Assembly: GCA_020310875.1 (NCBI GenBank)
Contig: CM035417.1
Location: forward strand, 89,437,199 to 89,501,198
Reading direction: 5' to 3'
DNA length: 64,000 bases
DNA from: Ceratopteris richardii
Taxonomy: Eukaryota; Streptophyta; Polypodiopsida; Polypodiales; Pteridaceae
Shown here: positions 44,700-57,193 of the stretch, piece by piece
Layout of the letters: every line of letters starts with the position of its first letter
Numbering within the stretch: the stretch's first letter is position 1
Translations under genes and position numbers: made by a program
The notes under the pieces: generated by a model
Told to the model about the DNA's origin: nothing
Database searches by the model: none
Seen by the model: only the letters and a program-made list of their open reading frames with translations

Positions 44700-45850
44700 A
44701 TTGGACTACTAGAAAGGTATGTTGATCAACCTAGCGGGAAGGGCCACGGTGATTAATATGTTCCTAATTTCTTTAAGTATCTACTTTCTCTCTTGTTCGA
44801 GATCGAAAGACCTAGAGATTGTTAAACTAGAAAGGGTGTGTAGAAATTTTTTGTGGACAAATGAGCCCAACAAAAGGGGAATCCCGAAAACTAAATGGAC
44901 TACTTGCATTGGCCAAAATGATCAAGGTGGTTTTGGCATTCTTGACATTGAAGGCATGGCCAATAAGTTAGCCAAAAAATGGTTAATTAAGGCATGGAGC
45001 AATAGTGAAGCCTCTTGCACAAAGCTTATTTTTATGAATAGAAACAATCTTAATCTTATGGGCCTCTCGAGATGGAAGGACCTCGGCCTCCTCACCCTGC
45101 TCTTCTCCCCTTTTTGGATTTCTCCATGTGGCTCGGATTTGGTTTGCTCACTGTGGAAGAGTTGGAACAAGATCAAACAGTTTGTTTGGATAAGTGAGGA
45201 TTGATGCTGGGTAGTCAGCATTAGAACAATGATTCAATATGGTTCCCTATCAAGGGCATCAGAGGTGTGGAGACATGGAACCTCCATAAAGCTAAGAAAC
45301 TTTTGAACAAAGATTTTTGTTTGTGGAAACATCTCTCGAATCAATATACATGCCAGTGGACTAGATTTGAGGACATTAATCCGGATGTAAGAGTGAACTA
45401 TGAAGAATGGACCCTTTTGCAGAGCAGATTCATTGCTTGGAAATGATCGAACTTGCCTTCTCATTGGCTAGGACCCTCCCCACCATGAGGGTCTTAGATA
45501 GTTCAATGGCAATAGCCTTGACAAAATTTTGAGATTTAAGAAGAATCTAGACCTTCATGTCATGCTTAATAGAAGTGGTTTCTTGACTGGTTGAACTTGT
45601 GATGGGAGTTTCAGTTCTAGTCACTTTGGCATCCACTCATTGAGATAAAAACGTCGGTTCTTATGTGGAAACTCCTCCACCAAGGCATTCGGACCAATGC
45701 AAAGGCTAGAAAAATTTGCAGGTTACCCCCATGGTGCAAAAGATGCTTACATGGCAACAATGACTTAGGGCACCTCTTCTTCTTGTGACTCAAGTCAATG
45801 TCCGTTTGGCATACCCTTGAGAATATCTTGCAGTTTCAAGGAAGAATCCT
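44700..45850 (+). pseudogene. LINE ORF2 C-terminal region with zinc finger
   Basis: An open stretch at 44719-45204 reads GRATVINMFLISLSIYFLS, FLWTNEPNKRGIPK, GGFGILDIEGMANKLAKKW and LVCSLWKSWNKIKQF. It parallels the protein of the truncated LINE at 36681-38224. Further right, in broken frames, MWKLLHQGIRTNAKARKICR and LPPWCKRCLHGN mark the zinc-finger region. Function in the family is RNA binding during target-primed reverse transcription. Confidence 0.85.
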
Positions 45851-46291
45851 CTGGAAGCAAGCATTCCTGGGTGAAACGATCGGGTGCTCCTCATCTTTGT
45901 GGAATGTGATTATAGGTGAGACCCTCTGGAAGATCTAGAAGGAGAGGTGTGCTACCAATTTTCAAAGCCCTCCTAAAGGCTATTCATTCGAAAAGTCTCT
46001 TTTCCTCTTAGTCAAAAGAACTGCCAATTGTAAGAAACCCCCACCTTTCAAACATCATAGAGTGTTTTTCTTAGAGAATAATAACATTAAAAGAAAGTGG
46101 GCCCCACATGAAGGGGATGAGAGGGTGATCTACCTTCTTTGTAGAGCTCTCTAATTTTTTTTTATCTCCCCCTACTTTGTGGGATTTGGGAGTTTCTATG
46201 GGTACTAAGCCCATTCACTTGTACAATTGTTTTCTTTATTAATTAAAGTCGAGGAGAGTAGGCTATTGCCAAACTTCCATTTTGAAAAAAA

Positions 46292-47914
46292 AAGATTACT
46301 CATGATTAAGTTTGATTGGCTGCTCAAGGTAAATGTATAGAAAATCGCAATACAAGAGAGAGAGAGAGAGAGAGAGAGACGACTAGAGACGCATATGACA
46401 CAAAATCAACGCTTTTTCAAACATAAGAATGTGAGAAGGCAGCAAGACTCAATAACTTTATTCTTTTTCCACGTTAAGCTTCCATTACCAAGGCGATATT
46501 CTAATATGGAAGTAACGTGGAAAGATTCTTTGTGAAATATTTTCATGCATTACATTCTTTTTCTTTTCAGTTGTACTAGTTTACAAACAAGCTAAGGTCC
46601 GTATGCGGGAGTATTTAAAAATAAAATGAATAAAAGCTAGAAGGGGGTGAATTTGGAGATGGCTCCTCCAACATCTCCCTTTAAATCTTCAAATTCATCC
46701 ATTTTATTTCTGCTCTCTCTCTCTGTTGAACGATTGCTTTAATCTTTATTGCCCATTTAATTTGATATGTCTTTTCCTTTGATTTATTCTTCTTCTAAGC
46801 TTTAATTTATCTTCAATTCATTATCTTTTCTTCAATTGTTTTGCTTCCTTCTTTGCTTCATGTGTCTTCATGTCGATTCTTCTTCTCTTGATGTAACATT
46901 CTTTCATATATATGTAGACATAAGCTAACTCTACAATGAGTCTATCCCCTCACTTGTTGATAGTGTCTTTTACAAAAAAAGAAGTTAACCAAGATCTCAA
47001 CTTTTTAATTTTCTCTATTTTGATTTCACCTTCTATGTATGTAAAACAATTTTGCAAAAATTGTTTATTGAGTGCTCATACTACCTATAATGTGCTCAAT
47101 ATACATATGCTGGTGTTTTACATTGGTTGACGATGAGTGAAGTTCAATTCAAGTTGAAATCTTTAACTACATCCCCAAGAAAAATCGATGTTTATGATGA
47201 TATGCATCCCTTCGTTACAAGCATGTCCAAATATTCTAATATATGATACTTAAACTGAGACTCTATGCAGTCATATAATGTTTTGCTTTTCTTAATCATT
47301 GTGTTTTATACAAATGTATGTTGTATTGACTTATGAAAGCATGCATAAAGTAGTTGTAGTCCTCCAAGTGAAGTAGAAGAATTACCTTTCTTTATGTAGA
47401 TAAACCAACTTCAAAAGTTAGAGTTTTGTTGAGTGCTTTGCATGCACATTCTTCTTCTTCCCATTATTATAAATTCTTCTTCAGCACCTCCTTTGCCTTT
47501 CTCTTTCGATCATTTGTGTTGTATATGTACTTTGGTGCCTTTTTTATCTTCTTCCAATCGATGTGGGGAAGTGTGTTTCAACAAGATTCATAAACATTTC
47601 CAATGAATAGGTAAGCCACTTGGAAAGTGATTGATGTAGATGTGGCAATGATCTTTAATCATGATCCTTGGGCTTTGTGGGTAGGATTGACCCTTCAACA
47701 ATAGCTTGATTGATATTGATTAGTCAATTTCAAATCACTCGTTGATTCTTCAAATTCCTTTTGACGATATAAATTTGAGTAAAATTTAATGTTCAATAAT
47801 GAGCCTTTGATGGATATTTTCTTGATGATAGTCAAACCTTCACACAGATTTTGATCTTCTAAGTTTCTTTGATAGATTGATGATAATCACCATCAAGAAA
47901 TAATCCTTCAATGC
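46292..47914. repeat. Array segment G, copy 3, and leader fragment
   Basis: Matches 34905-36640 and, to the right, 32500-33500. A GA tract lies at about 46355-46378. At 47866-47914 the leader segment seen at 29577, 33463 and 38872 begins again (AAGAAATAATCCTTCAATGCTA) and is cut by gypsy sequence. No gene. Confidence 0.75.
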
Positions 47915-49290
47915 TAGTCAGATTTTGACCAAGGCTGAGAATAACTACAATATCACTTAGAGGCAAGCATTGGCAATGGTGTTTGCTATCCGAAAATTCC
48001 ACATGGGTAAAATTTATCATGATTATGGATCGTCAACCACTAGGATATCTATTAAATAAGCCACATGTAATAGGTAGGGTATGGAGGTGACGTCTATTGT
48101 TTCAAGAATTTGATTTCACTATAGTGCATATACTAGACAAGGAAAATATTATGGCTGATATGTTCGGGGTCAGCTTAAAGTACCATGCCATTGGAGTGGA
48201 GGAAGAATTTCCTAATCCTGAGCTATTCACAAGTAAGGGAAAAGGGAGGTATGTTGATATCAAAGATTTTATCAAGATAGGTAATTATCTAGATAAAGCC
48301 AATTCTATGTGAAGGAAGAAGTTGCTAATAAAGTGTGGGTCTTTTACATCTATCAAGGGCTACCATAAAGATAAGGCAAGGACAATTGACATAGGAAGTG
48401 CATGGAAGAAGAGGAAGCAAGGCACATTATTGAGACAACACTTGAAGGACTAGGTGGTGGGAACCTCCTAGCCATATTATGAGCCATAGAAACATAGATC
48501 TTGGTTTATGGTGGCCATTAATTTTGAGAAATGCAGAGGAGAATGTTTAGCCATGTGATGTCTATTAGAGATGTGGTCCAAATCCCACAAAGCAGAGACA
48601 ACATCCATTGGTTGTATCCACATCATGGCAACCATTCGAGAAGTGGTTAGATTTACACTATCGATACTTCCTCCTTTCCAAAACAAGATAAATATTTGAT
48701 AGTTGCCACAGACTATGAAACACGCTAGGGAGAAGCTATTGCTTCTCTAGATTGCATAGCCTAAATAGTTGCTAATTTTTTGTATAGCAATATTTTTTTG
48801 TAGATTTGGTTGTCCACTAGAAATATGCATTGGTTAAGGAATATACTATTTTAATATAGTTTTGTATGATATTTTTCACGACTAAAGTGTTCTCCATGGT
48901 ACTTCTTGTCAATTTCAACGAAGGGCTAATGGACAAATAGAGTCCACAAATAAATTTTAGCTCGTCTAAGGAAAAAATGTATCTTAAATCCCACTACATG
49001 TGGCATCGTTTATTTAGGCAGACTATGGGCCTACATGTTTGCATGCAAGGAAGTGACATGCCACTCCCCCTTTCAACTAGGCTATGGAATAATTCCTATA
49101 GATCCCTTTGTTTTTTTACATGGCTCTCCCCAGATAGAATGTGCACATGTAAGAAAGGATCCTAGGGTCTTTTCTAGAGTGTCAACACTCAACACATTGA
49201 AGGAAAATTGACTAGCTATAGTAAAACGATTGGAGGAGACACAACACAAAAGGAACAAAGCTTATTATAAAAAAATATCAACAAATAAAT
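47915..49290 (+). pseudogene. Ty3/gypsy RNase H and integrase relic
   Basis: Across frames: QILTKAENNYNIT and ALAMVFAIRKF (RNase H), then FQEFDFTIVHILDKENIMAD, the last RNase H Asp block (usually HRPGKEN). Near 48690-48960 the integrase core reads LIVATDYETR-GEAIASLDCIA and ANGQIESTN (catalytic Glu block), and 49200-49290 KRLEETQHKRNKAYYKK fits the tail. No chromodomain is seen. The motif style (VATDYxTKWxEA) is that of Athila/Tat rather than the chromovirus at the left end. Stops are frequent. Confidence 0.8.
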
Positions 49291-49500
49291 TATAGACTCG
49301 CATGCTTCTCCTGTTACATAGACCCCAAATACATACACAAATGTTAGGCAAGTGGCTTTCCCATTGGGAAGGACCGTAGTTTTTTGCTTTTTTCATAGTT
49401 TTTCTAAATGTTTATTCTATTTTTAAGCATTATTTTAAAAAAAAGCGAGTCCCCTTGCCTTTTATTTAAAACCAAAAAAAAATCCCTTGACAATGTCTGT

Positions 49501-49737
<237 letters not shown>

Positions 49738-49784
49738 TGTCTCCCCCCCACCCACCTACCTTAATATAAAAGTTTATACTAAGG

Positions 49785-50019
49785 TGTTGATATATATATT
49801 TAGGTAGTGATGTGTGTGAACACATAAGGATCGCTAGGGCACTTTTTTCCCTCTTTAGTTGGTTTTTTCCCCCTAGCTTGTATGTATGCCTTCTGCCCTA
49901 ACGGGTTACTGAGCTTTGTACATTCTAATGGTAATACATTCAGTATTGTGTGTTGTGCTTCAAGCTTCTTCTTCTTCCTTGTGGTGTTTGCATGCTTCCA
50001 AAGACCTCAAACTCGAACA
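49785..50019 (+). repeat. 5' LTR of copia I (235 bp)
   Basis: Starts TGTTGATATATATATTTAGG and ends CTCGAACA before the PBS. Same length as and about 80 percent identical to the B LTR (13679-13913). Confidence 0.9.
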
Positions 50020-50020
50020 A

Positions 50021-50034
50021 TTGGTATCAAAGCA
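50021..50034 (+). promoter_or_regulatory. Primer binding site of copia I
   Basis: TTGGTATCAAAGCA, initiator-Met type with one change. Confidence 0.88.
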
Positions 50035-50366
50035 GGTCTCCGCTTCATCTAGGGTGTCGTCATCATTCCGTCGGTCACAGTCTCAAAATCACACATGATT
50101 TGGTGAGCATACTCAAGGTGATTAGAGATAAAAATCTCTTGGCTATATGGTGCGGATATCACGATCTGAGCTCATTTCAGCCTCCGAACGCACTATCATA
50201 GTGCTTTTGTAGGCTATTTCATCTTTTTGTGCCAAAAATATATACAATTTTTCGTTCACCAGTATAAGCATCTCAAAGTTTGCTACATGTTTAGCAAAAC
50301 TCGTCAAGGTAGTTCTCTTCAAATTATCAGATACAATCAATTTTCTACATCAAGGTATTTTAGTCA

Positions 50367-51345
50367 GTGTTCATGATTGAAAGCAGTGATGTATTTTGTA
50401 TGTTGGCTGTTGAGGATAAGTTGGATGGTATGAATTACCCATTGTGGGCTTATATGATGCATCATGTATTGGTTGCAAACAGACTATGGAATATTGTGCA
50501 GGGTATTGAAAAACGTCCTATTACACGTGCAAATACAATTACTGAAGCTGATGCAAATGGCATTGAAGATGGTGATATTTTGTAGATTCCTATTTGTGTT
50601 ATGGTCTCTGATGCACCTACTATAGAGAAAAAGTTTTAGGATGGCAGAAATGCTCAGGAACATGCATTGATGTCCTTGTCTATCAGACATGCCATTATTC
50701 CTCACATTCGCTCTTGTAGAATAGCTAAGGATGCTTGGGATACACTTACCACATTGTACCAGGCTAGGAATGAGGCTCGTGTTTCTTACCTCCAAAAACA
50801 ATTGGAGAGAGCATATGAATGAAGGTGATTCTATGGACACTTTTCCAACAAAGATCAAAGATTTGAAGGAAGAATTAATTTCTATTGTTGAAGTCTTGCC
50901 TGACGGTTCACTTGCATAGACTATTTTGAATGGTCTTCCCACTTCATACCAGAGTTTTGCTTCTACTCTTTGTTTGATGATGAAAGGCAATCCAAATGCC
51001 TTAACATTTGAGGAGTTAGTCTCTGTTTTGTTGCAAAAAGATCAACCTAGGGAGAACAAGTCCATTATGCATGTTCTAGATTAAGTTTTCTTGGCTAGTC
51101 AGAACGGCAAAGGTAAATGGAGCTCTTCTACTAGTAAGCAAAAATCTGGTAATTTTGCACAATCAAAGAATGATGATAGAGATGACAAGAAAACAAAAAA
51201 AATAGAAATTGTTTTGGAAACACTCTAAAGCAAATGATCATGTCATAAAGAATTTTCCAAAACTGGCTGCAAAAGAGGCAAAGAAAACGAAGGTTGGATT
51301 GGTTGTTGTAGAGGACTCTACACCGAAAACAGAGTCTGCTAATCT
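50367..51345 (+). pseudogene. copia I gag
   Basis: Gag starts MIESSDVFCMLAVEDKLDGM and closely follows B gag: MNYPLWAYMMHHVLVA, AKDAWDTLTTLYQARNEARV, MNEGDSMDTFPTKIKDLKEE, LPTSYQSFASTL and LMMKGNPNALTFEELVS. Stops at 50583, 50638 and 50918 and a one-base shift in LQKQLER break it. The zinc-knuckle region near 51210 is scrambled; a single Cys block and NDHVIKNFPK are visible, with the last Cys replaced by Phe. So neither B nor I keeps the knuckle. Confidence 0.85.
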
Positions 51346-51409
51346 AGTGTAGAAAGAGGAATGGGCATTTACTACTCTTTGTAGTTTTGACCCATCTTCT
51401 CTCGAGCAA

Positions 51410-52570
51410 CGTATGTCTATGGGAGATGCAGATGTTTGGTACTTTGATAGTGGGGGAACGAAACATCTTACCTTGTAGAGCAGTTTCTTCACTTCAGACT
51501 TGTTGCAAAGGGTTATGCTCAGGAAAGAGGCATTGACTTTGATGAGACCTTTGCTCTTACTTGTTGAATGACAACTGTTCATAGCATCTGTGCACTTGCA
51601 ACTCATCGTGGTTGGAATGTACAGAAGTTGGACATTAAAAGTGCATTTCTGAATGGTGAATTGCATGAAGAAGTGAATGTTTTTCAACCCCATGGCTTTG
51701 TGTAGAAAGGACATGAAAACTAGGTGTGCAGGTTGAAGAAAGCATTATATGGTTTCAAGCAAGCACCACGTGCTTGGTATGAAAAGATACAGACCTATCT
51801 GATTACACATGGTTTTGAGAAAAATCCAGCTTAAAGCACCTTATATGTTAAGCGTGCTAATGATGTGCTTCTGATCATTGTTGTGTATGTTGATGAGGTG
51901 TTGCTCACTGGTTCTTATGAGAGGCATATTGCTGATTTTAAGGCTGTTTTGCATGCATCATTTGGGATGTCTCATTTGGGCCATTTGCATCATTATTTGG
52001 GCATTCAATTTATGCAAGTTGATGGTGGAATGGCTTTTTGTCAAATGAAATATATTGAAACATTATTGCAACATTTTGGCCTTGAACACTGTAGACCTAT
52101 TGCCACTCCTATGGAGATGGGTTTACGACTGAGTCTTCATGATGCTGGAGGTTCATTTGATGTTGTTATCTATTAGAAGGTTGTTGGATGCTTGATTTAC
52201 TTATGCTTTACTCGACCAGATTTTTAGTTTGCTATCTCATAGATGAGCAGGTTTATGCATTTCCCAGGTGTCAAGCATTGGCAGACGGTTAAGCGCATCT
52301 TTTGCTACTTGAGTGGTACCTGGCTACTTGGATTGTTTTATCCAAAGGGGGCATCTCTATCACTAAATTTACATGCTTTCCTGACTTTGAGTGGGCTGGT
52401 TGCTATGAAACTCATGTCCACCAGTGGCTTTTTCTTCATGCTTGGTAGGTCATGCATATCTAGGTTGAGCAAGAAGCAACCTACTCTTGACAGTTCCAGT
52501 TGTGAGGTTGAGTATAGGGAAACTTTCACAACACCTATTGAGTGTGTGTGGCTCACCTCTAAGATCATTT
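51410..52570 (+). pseudogene. copia I protease fragment joined to RT and RNase H
   Basis: DVWYFDSGGTKHLTL is the protease site (D-S-G kept) followed by TAG. At about 51500 the sequence switches to RT: VAKGYAQERGIDFDETFAL across a frame change, [30 protein letters not shown] and IVVYVDEVLLTGS. The active site reads Y-V-D-E where Y-V-D-D is required. RNase H follows (SRFMHFPGVKHWQTVKRIFC, KKQPTLDSSSCEVEYRE) and ends after ECVWLTSKI. About 2 kb containing the integrase are absent. Confidence 0.87.
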
Positions 52571-53096
52571 TTATTATTGTTTTATTCCAAATCCAACTCT
52601 TTTCCCTTCATTTTGCCAAAGCCAATCTTTTTTTTTTCACGTTAAACATGTGCTTTTTCACCCAAATGTCATCCATTCTCTTCATTTTCTCACATGTTTC
52701 ACATTTTTCACATGCATCACATGTATCTTCTCCTCTTTTGAGGTTATATCTATCGGTGACACCCTCTAATCCTCCCCGTCCATTCCTTATTCAACCCAAC
52801 CTTACGCCTCCCTTGATTTTCTAATCGTAACATACCCCTCCTCTTTCCCTTTCTCCCAATGATTTAATATCATTTTTTTCTTTTATATGAGCTACTTGAT
52901 GTGGAATCATGTTTTGATATTATGTTGCAACAACTTCTTTCCTTCTCAAGCTAGATTGCTCATATGTTTTTTTTCAAAGTTTACCATAGACTTTTGTTGT
53001 AGTGGCATATGTTTGCTCATGGTATTGCCAATTGCACTCCAGGATGGAGAGCCCATTCGATTGTGGGCAACTATTCATCCTATTGTAGTGCTAACT
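52571..53096. other. No recognisable gene
   Basis: Pyrimidine-rich, no repeats shared with the rest of the window. It lies between truncated copia I and repeat R copy 2. Confidence 0.45.
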
Positions 53097-53345
53097 TACC
53101 AAAGTGGTACATAGGTTGTGCACATGTGGCCAAGGACATGTGTGCATAGGTAGTGCACAAAGAGTTTGCTTACATCTATTTTGCCCATAAAAGTTTGATA
53201 TGATTTTCAAAGGGTCTTTCTGAAGTGTTTTAAAGGTTTTTGAAGTGTTTTGGAAGGTCAGGTGAACCCTCCTATGTGCACATATTTATGAGAACCTAAG
53301 GTCAAATGTGAAAAAGATAGGTGATGAAGAAGATATGCAAAAGCT
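53097..53345. repeat. Unclassified repeat R, copy 2
   Basis: Matches 29297-29560 in the same orientation (GTAGTGCACAAAGAG, TTTTTGAAGTGTTTTGGAAG). Confidence 0.8.
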
Positions 53346-56300
53346 TATTTGGCCCTCCATTAATTTTTTTCCATAAAGTACATACATGAAAAAATAGTAA
53401 ATCATTGGTCTTAACATGAGAAGATACTTCGGACAACAAGGAGAGAGTCAATATATACACACAATTGGGAAGTGAAGTGACATACGTAATATGAATCGAC
53501 ACATCAAAGGATCATACGTGGAGATAGACTAAGCAAGAAAGAGTATAATCTGCACTTTGAGAGCGAACAAGCAACACAAGGGTTACATAGTATCATCAAG
53601 GAGGTGTTGCAAGTTGACACTAGAAGTGAGGAGGACATCAAGCTTAATGGAAACTTGAGTGCAAGGAGTGCACAAGGGCAAGCTACTAGACAAGGTGAAG
53701 GAATGGTGCAGAGGTGTGTTTAAAGAATAAATATAAACCTACTTTTGAAACATAGCTAGAAATGTTAAAAATGTATGATATTTGTAGGAAATCGTGAGGA
53801 TTTGGAAATTACTATAAAAGGTGGAACATATGATGAAGAGCGCATCTTTGGTTCATTTCTTGTAATCACTCTTTTGAGAAAGAGAACTTTTCTTTGGCTG
53901 CTCATCTTCTTCTTGATCGTGATTCTCTTGTGATGTGTCTTTTGTGATGATTGTGGTGTTGTTTGATTGATTATTCATTTTAAGATAGTGTTGGAACTCC
54001 TATGAGAACTCTTTCTATCTTGAGTACTTACTCCTATAACTTTGAATTTTTATGGAATGAAAAAGATCATCTGATTTTGAATTGAGCACATCTTTGCATA
54101 TGATCAAGGAAAAGTGTTTTCATGAATATTTGAATTCTACAAGAAAAATGGTATGGAATAGGCACCTGAATCACTGAATTTAGTGTTATATTCATAAAGA
54201 TATGATCATTTGAACTTTTCAGCCATATTCTTACAGAAAGTCATATTTTCAAAAAGTCATGTTTTCAAAAAGTCATGTTTTCTTTGTTGTCATATATTTC
54301 AATTATCAGTGAGTTCAACATGTATCAACTTAGCGTTGTCCGAAGTGTTGGTTGCTTGATGATGGATCAAGTCATCCGCCAATTCAATCGGCACACGCTA
54401 AGTGCTTCGAGCAAACTTAGGTAAGTTATGTATTTAACTAGTAAAATATTTGCTTTTTAGATAACAATATATATTCGATTTTTCCAAGGCTGCATTAAAA
54501 CAATATGCGTGAAAAGGCATTTTCTCGATGTTCATGTGGAATCACAGTTTTTCCTCACTCACATTCACTCATGTAACTTTGAGCACTTTCGAAATCCATT
54601 TCTATAAAACTTCAAGTATGTGCAGCAACCCAAGAGTTTATATTCTACCCTCCATTTGAAAATGCAACTAACGTTGTTTGTCACTTAATGAAAGTAATCG
54701 AAACACACTGTTTTCTGTGTAACGATTTCATCCTTATATGGAACGAGAGTCTCATTGAAGTTTTGATGTAATGGAAAAGTCGCAATCTCAAAATAATAAC
54801 TCTAATATGTAAAGCAGTAGTGTTGAATTCATGCACGCAATACTCTGCTATGGCTATGAGATTTCTAGAGATTTAGATTTTTAGAGATTTTATTGGGTGA
54901 AAACTTTTAAACGCAGAAAGAGCTTTAGTCTTTATTTCATGATACATGTAATTGCTTTGAGACGTTTCTCTTTCACTAAGAACGAAACAACCAATGACTT
55001 TGTTTTGTCCTTCGTGAGTAATTATTCGCACGTTGCAACAATCCAGGTTTTAGATTTAATCCAGGTTTTAGATTTAGTTGCAACAATCCAGGTTTTAGTA
55101 AATCTAAAATTTTTACACTACAAACTCTTTGATAAAAAAATACCAAAACCATTGCACAAATCTAAAGTAGAACCCAATGGTGCAGATCACCCCTTGATAT
55201 GTCAACCGTTCCTTTCAGCGCAACAACTAAAACTTCAAAATGGTAGTCGTTAGCCAGTGATGATAAGAAAATGTAAAACTTGCAATGGTTTTCACTTATG
55301 TATCCTCACGTATAAAATATAGGCACCCGCGTATTTAATTAAACCGGATTTGAACATGCAATCATGCCTGACTTCGACAGAGAAGCATTTTCACTGTTTT
55401 CGCATACACTATCATTTGAATATGGTCACATGATGAGTGTGGTGACAAGAATGAATTCACAACACAAATCATTCCAGATGGGCGAGATCTGCATGAAGCC
55501 TCTAAACTATTTTTCTATTCAATTTGTGAACTATATATATCATAGGAGTGCGTGGTTCATTTTTGGGTTGTGTAACTATTAATAACTTCAAGCATTAAGT
55601 TGACTTTTTTCATACGGAAATGAGCTTAAACTGCGATGTAGAGAACTGATGCGGCTAATACGCATTACTCATCTACAACCTGGACCTGGACCAAATACAA
55701 GATGCAAACATCGGTGACTCAAGTAGCAATGTTAAATTGCTTCGGCAAGGTTATCCTATGTGCTGCCAATCACGAAGAAGTCCCAAGAAATGGATGATGA
55801 GTGCTCTGTTAACGCAATTTCAAAAAACGCAATTTCAAAAAGAAACCAAGATCAGTGATAGAAATTCAGTACAAGACTGATTACCGTGATGAGAATGACC
55901 ATCTCTAGTCAATTAATGCAAATATCAAGTGTGTTGCAGATGATCAAAAAAGAAAAACCTGGCAACTTTATTAGAACAGGATCACCGAAAAGTTATTGCG
56001 CTCACGACTTGTGCATTACACAAGTATGATGTCACTAAGTTGCGTGCAGAATAACTCAAAATTTAAGCATGGAAAGTAAATAACTCAATGCTGTTTCTTC
56101 TTTTTTTTTTACAAGAGAAGATCACTCATCGCATGTTCAACCAACACCAGGTTTATTGTCTGTGTTAGAGTCAAATAAAATACATATATATCATCAATGC
56201 AAACCTTCACGGATCAGAATCATTGTGCAGATTTGTTTTCTAATGTCTCCACGTATAATCCGGATCTGGATTGCAACCTTCTACTTGCTCCTGTGTTCTC

Positions 56301-57169
56301 CTCAGAATCTCTTCATATTCATCCACTTCAACTTTGCCACCTGCGTTGAATTGAATTAGCATTTGGTGCTCGCAACATTAAGCTTCCTTTGTCTTCAATA
56401 TGCTAGCATGTCCGCACATCAAGCAGAAGTAACTGCTTGTAACAGTGCAGACCTTCGAAACTCTCGTCGAAGTGCCTGAGCATCCCTTCTGAAATGAGGT
56501 GACTCACCCTACCATCACCTATCCAAACGCAACCCCCTTCTTATCAGTGCTGCCTTCCTTTTATCCTCTATGCCTCGCATCCAACTTTTCCTCTTTTTGC
56601 ATGCGATTCACTCCCGTTGTATATCCAGCAACTTCTATATTTAGAGTTATAAACGCGTATACCCCACGCGTCCACTCTTTTTCAGATATGCATCAATAAC
56701 TGTAAAATTAGAGTTGAAAAAAAACTACTTCATCAAAAAAAGTGTCGCAAAAGTTGCCGGAGTTTTTGGTGGTCTTTACAGGATTATATTTTTTAGAATA
56801 TTGAAAAAGCTGGACATGCTAAGTGGTAGATTTGATTATCTCGATCAAAGGAAACCGTGGAACAGAGGTGAATCCATTCTCTTGCAAGCTTGTATTTTAC
56901 TACATCCAAGATCTGAATTTTCTAGTGAATCTTCACGTATGAAGTATATAAGCTCTTGCGTGCGTGCGAGTTGTTTTTATTGATTTCTCAGTATTTCTCT
57001 CTGACGTCGTGATTGATTTGTGGTCTGTGAAGTATTAGTCTTTAAGCAACAATCAGGTAAGCTTGTTCGTGGATTGACAAATTTAAAGAAATCTCCTTTT
57101 GCTTTTGAATTGTCATCAAGTCCCTAACACCTACAATGAGAGAGATGTGCTAAGAGTGGAAAGGAAACA
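53346..57169 (+). other. Non-coding, possibly containing the gypsy 5' LTR
   Basis: No coding frame or partner repeat. It ends at ACAT just before a primer-binding-like site, so its right part is probably LTR. Small local repeats occur: TTTTCAAAAAGTCATG three times at about 54250-54295 and AATCCAGGTTTTAGATTTA three times at about 55040-55100. Confidence 0.45.
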
Positions 57170-57176
57170 TCTTTTT

Positions 57177-57193
57177 TGGCACCATTGTTAGGG
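57177..57193 (+). promoter_or_regulatory. Probable primer binding site of the gypsy element
   Basis: TGGCACCATTGTTAGGG resembles the Asp-tRNA-type site of Athila-like elements (TGGCGCCGTTGCCGGGG) with C-to-T or G-to-A changes only. It lies upstream of the gag at 59216-60830 on the same strand. Confidence 0.55.

Larger units (their letters stand above)
41079..46291 (+). mobile_element. L1-type LINE, near full length, inactive
   Basis: It contains a 5' region, an ORF1-like tail, an endonuclease, RT, C-terminal zinc-finger region and a terminal A run (46283-46291). The left edge is inferred by comparing TATATGTGTGAA at about 41067-41078 and GATTACTCATG at 46292 with the uninterrupted version near 34905-34925. 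Frames are broken throughout and the RT active site is lost. Confidence 0.8.
49785..52570 (+). mobile_element. copia element I, internally deleted, same family as B
   Basis: LTR, PBS, gag, protease, then a jump to RT and a truncated RNase H. The integrase is missing: protease sequence joins RT sequence at about 51500. No 3' LTR follows 52570. Confidence 0.88.
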
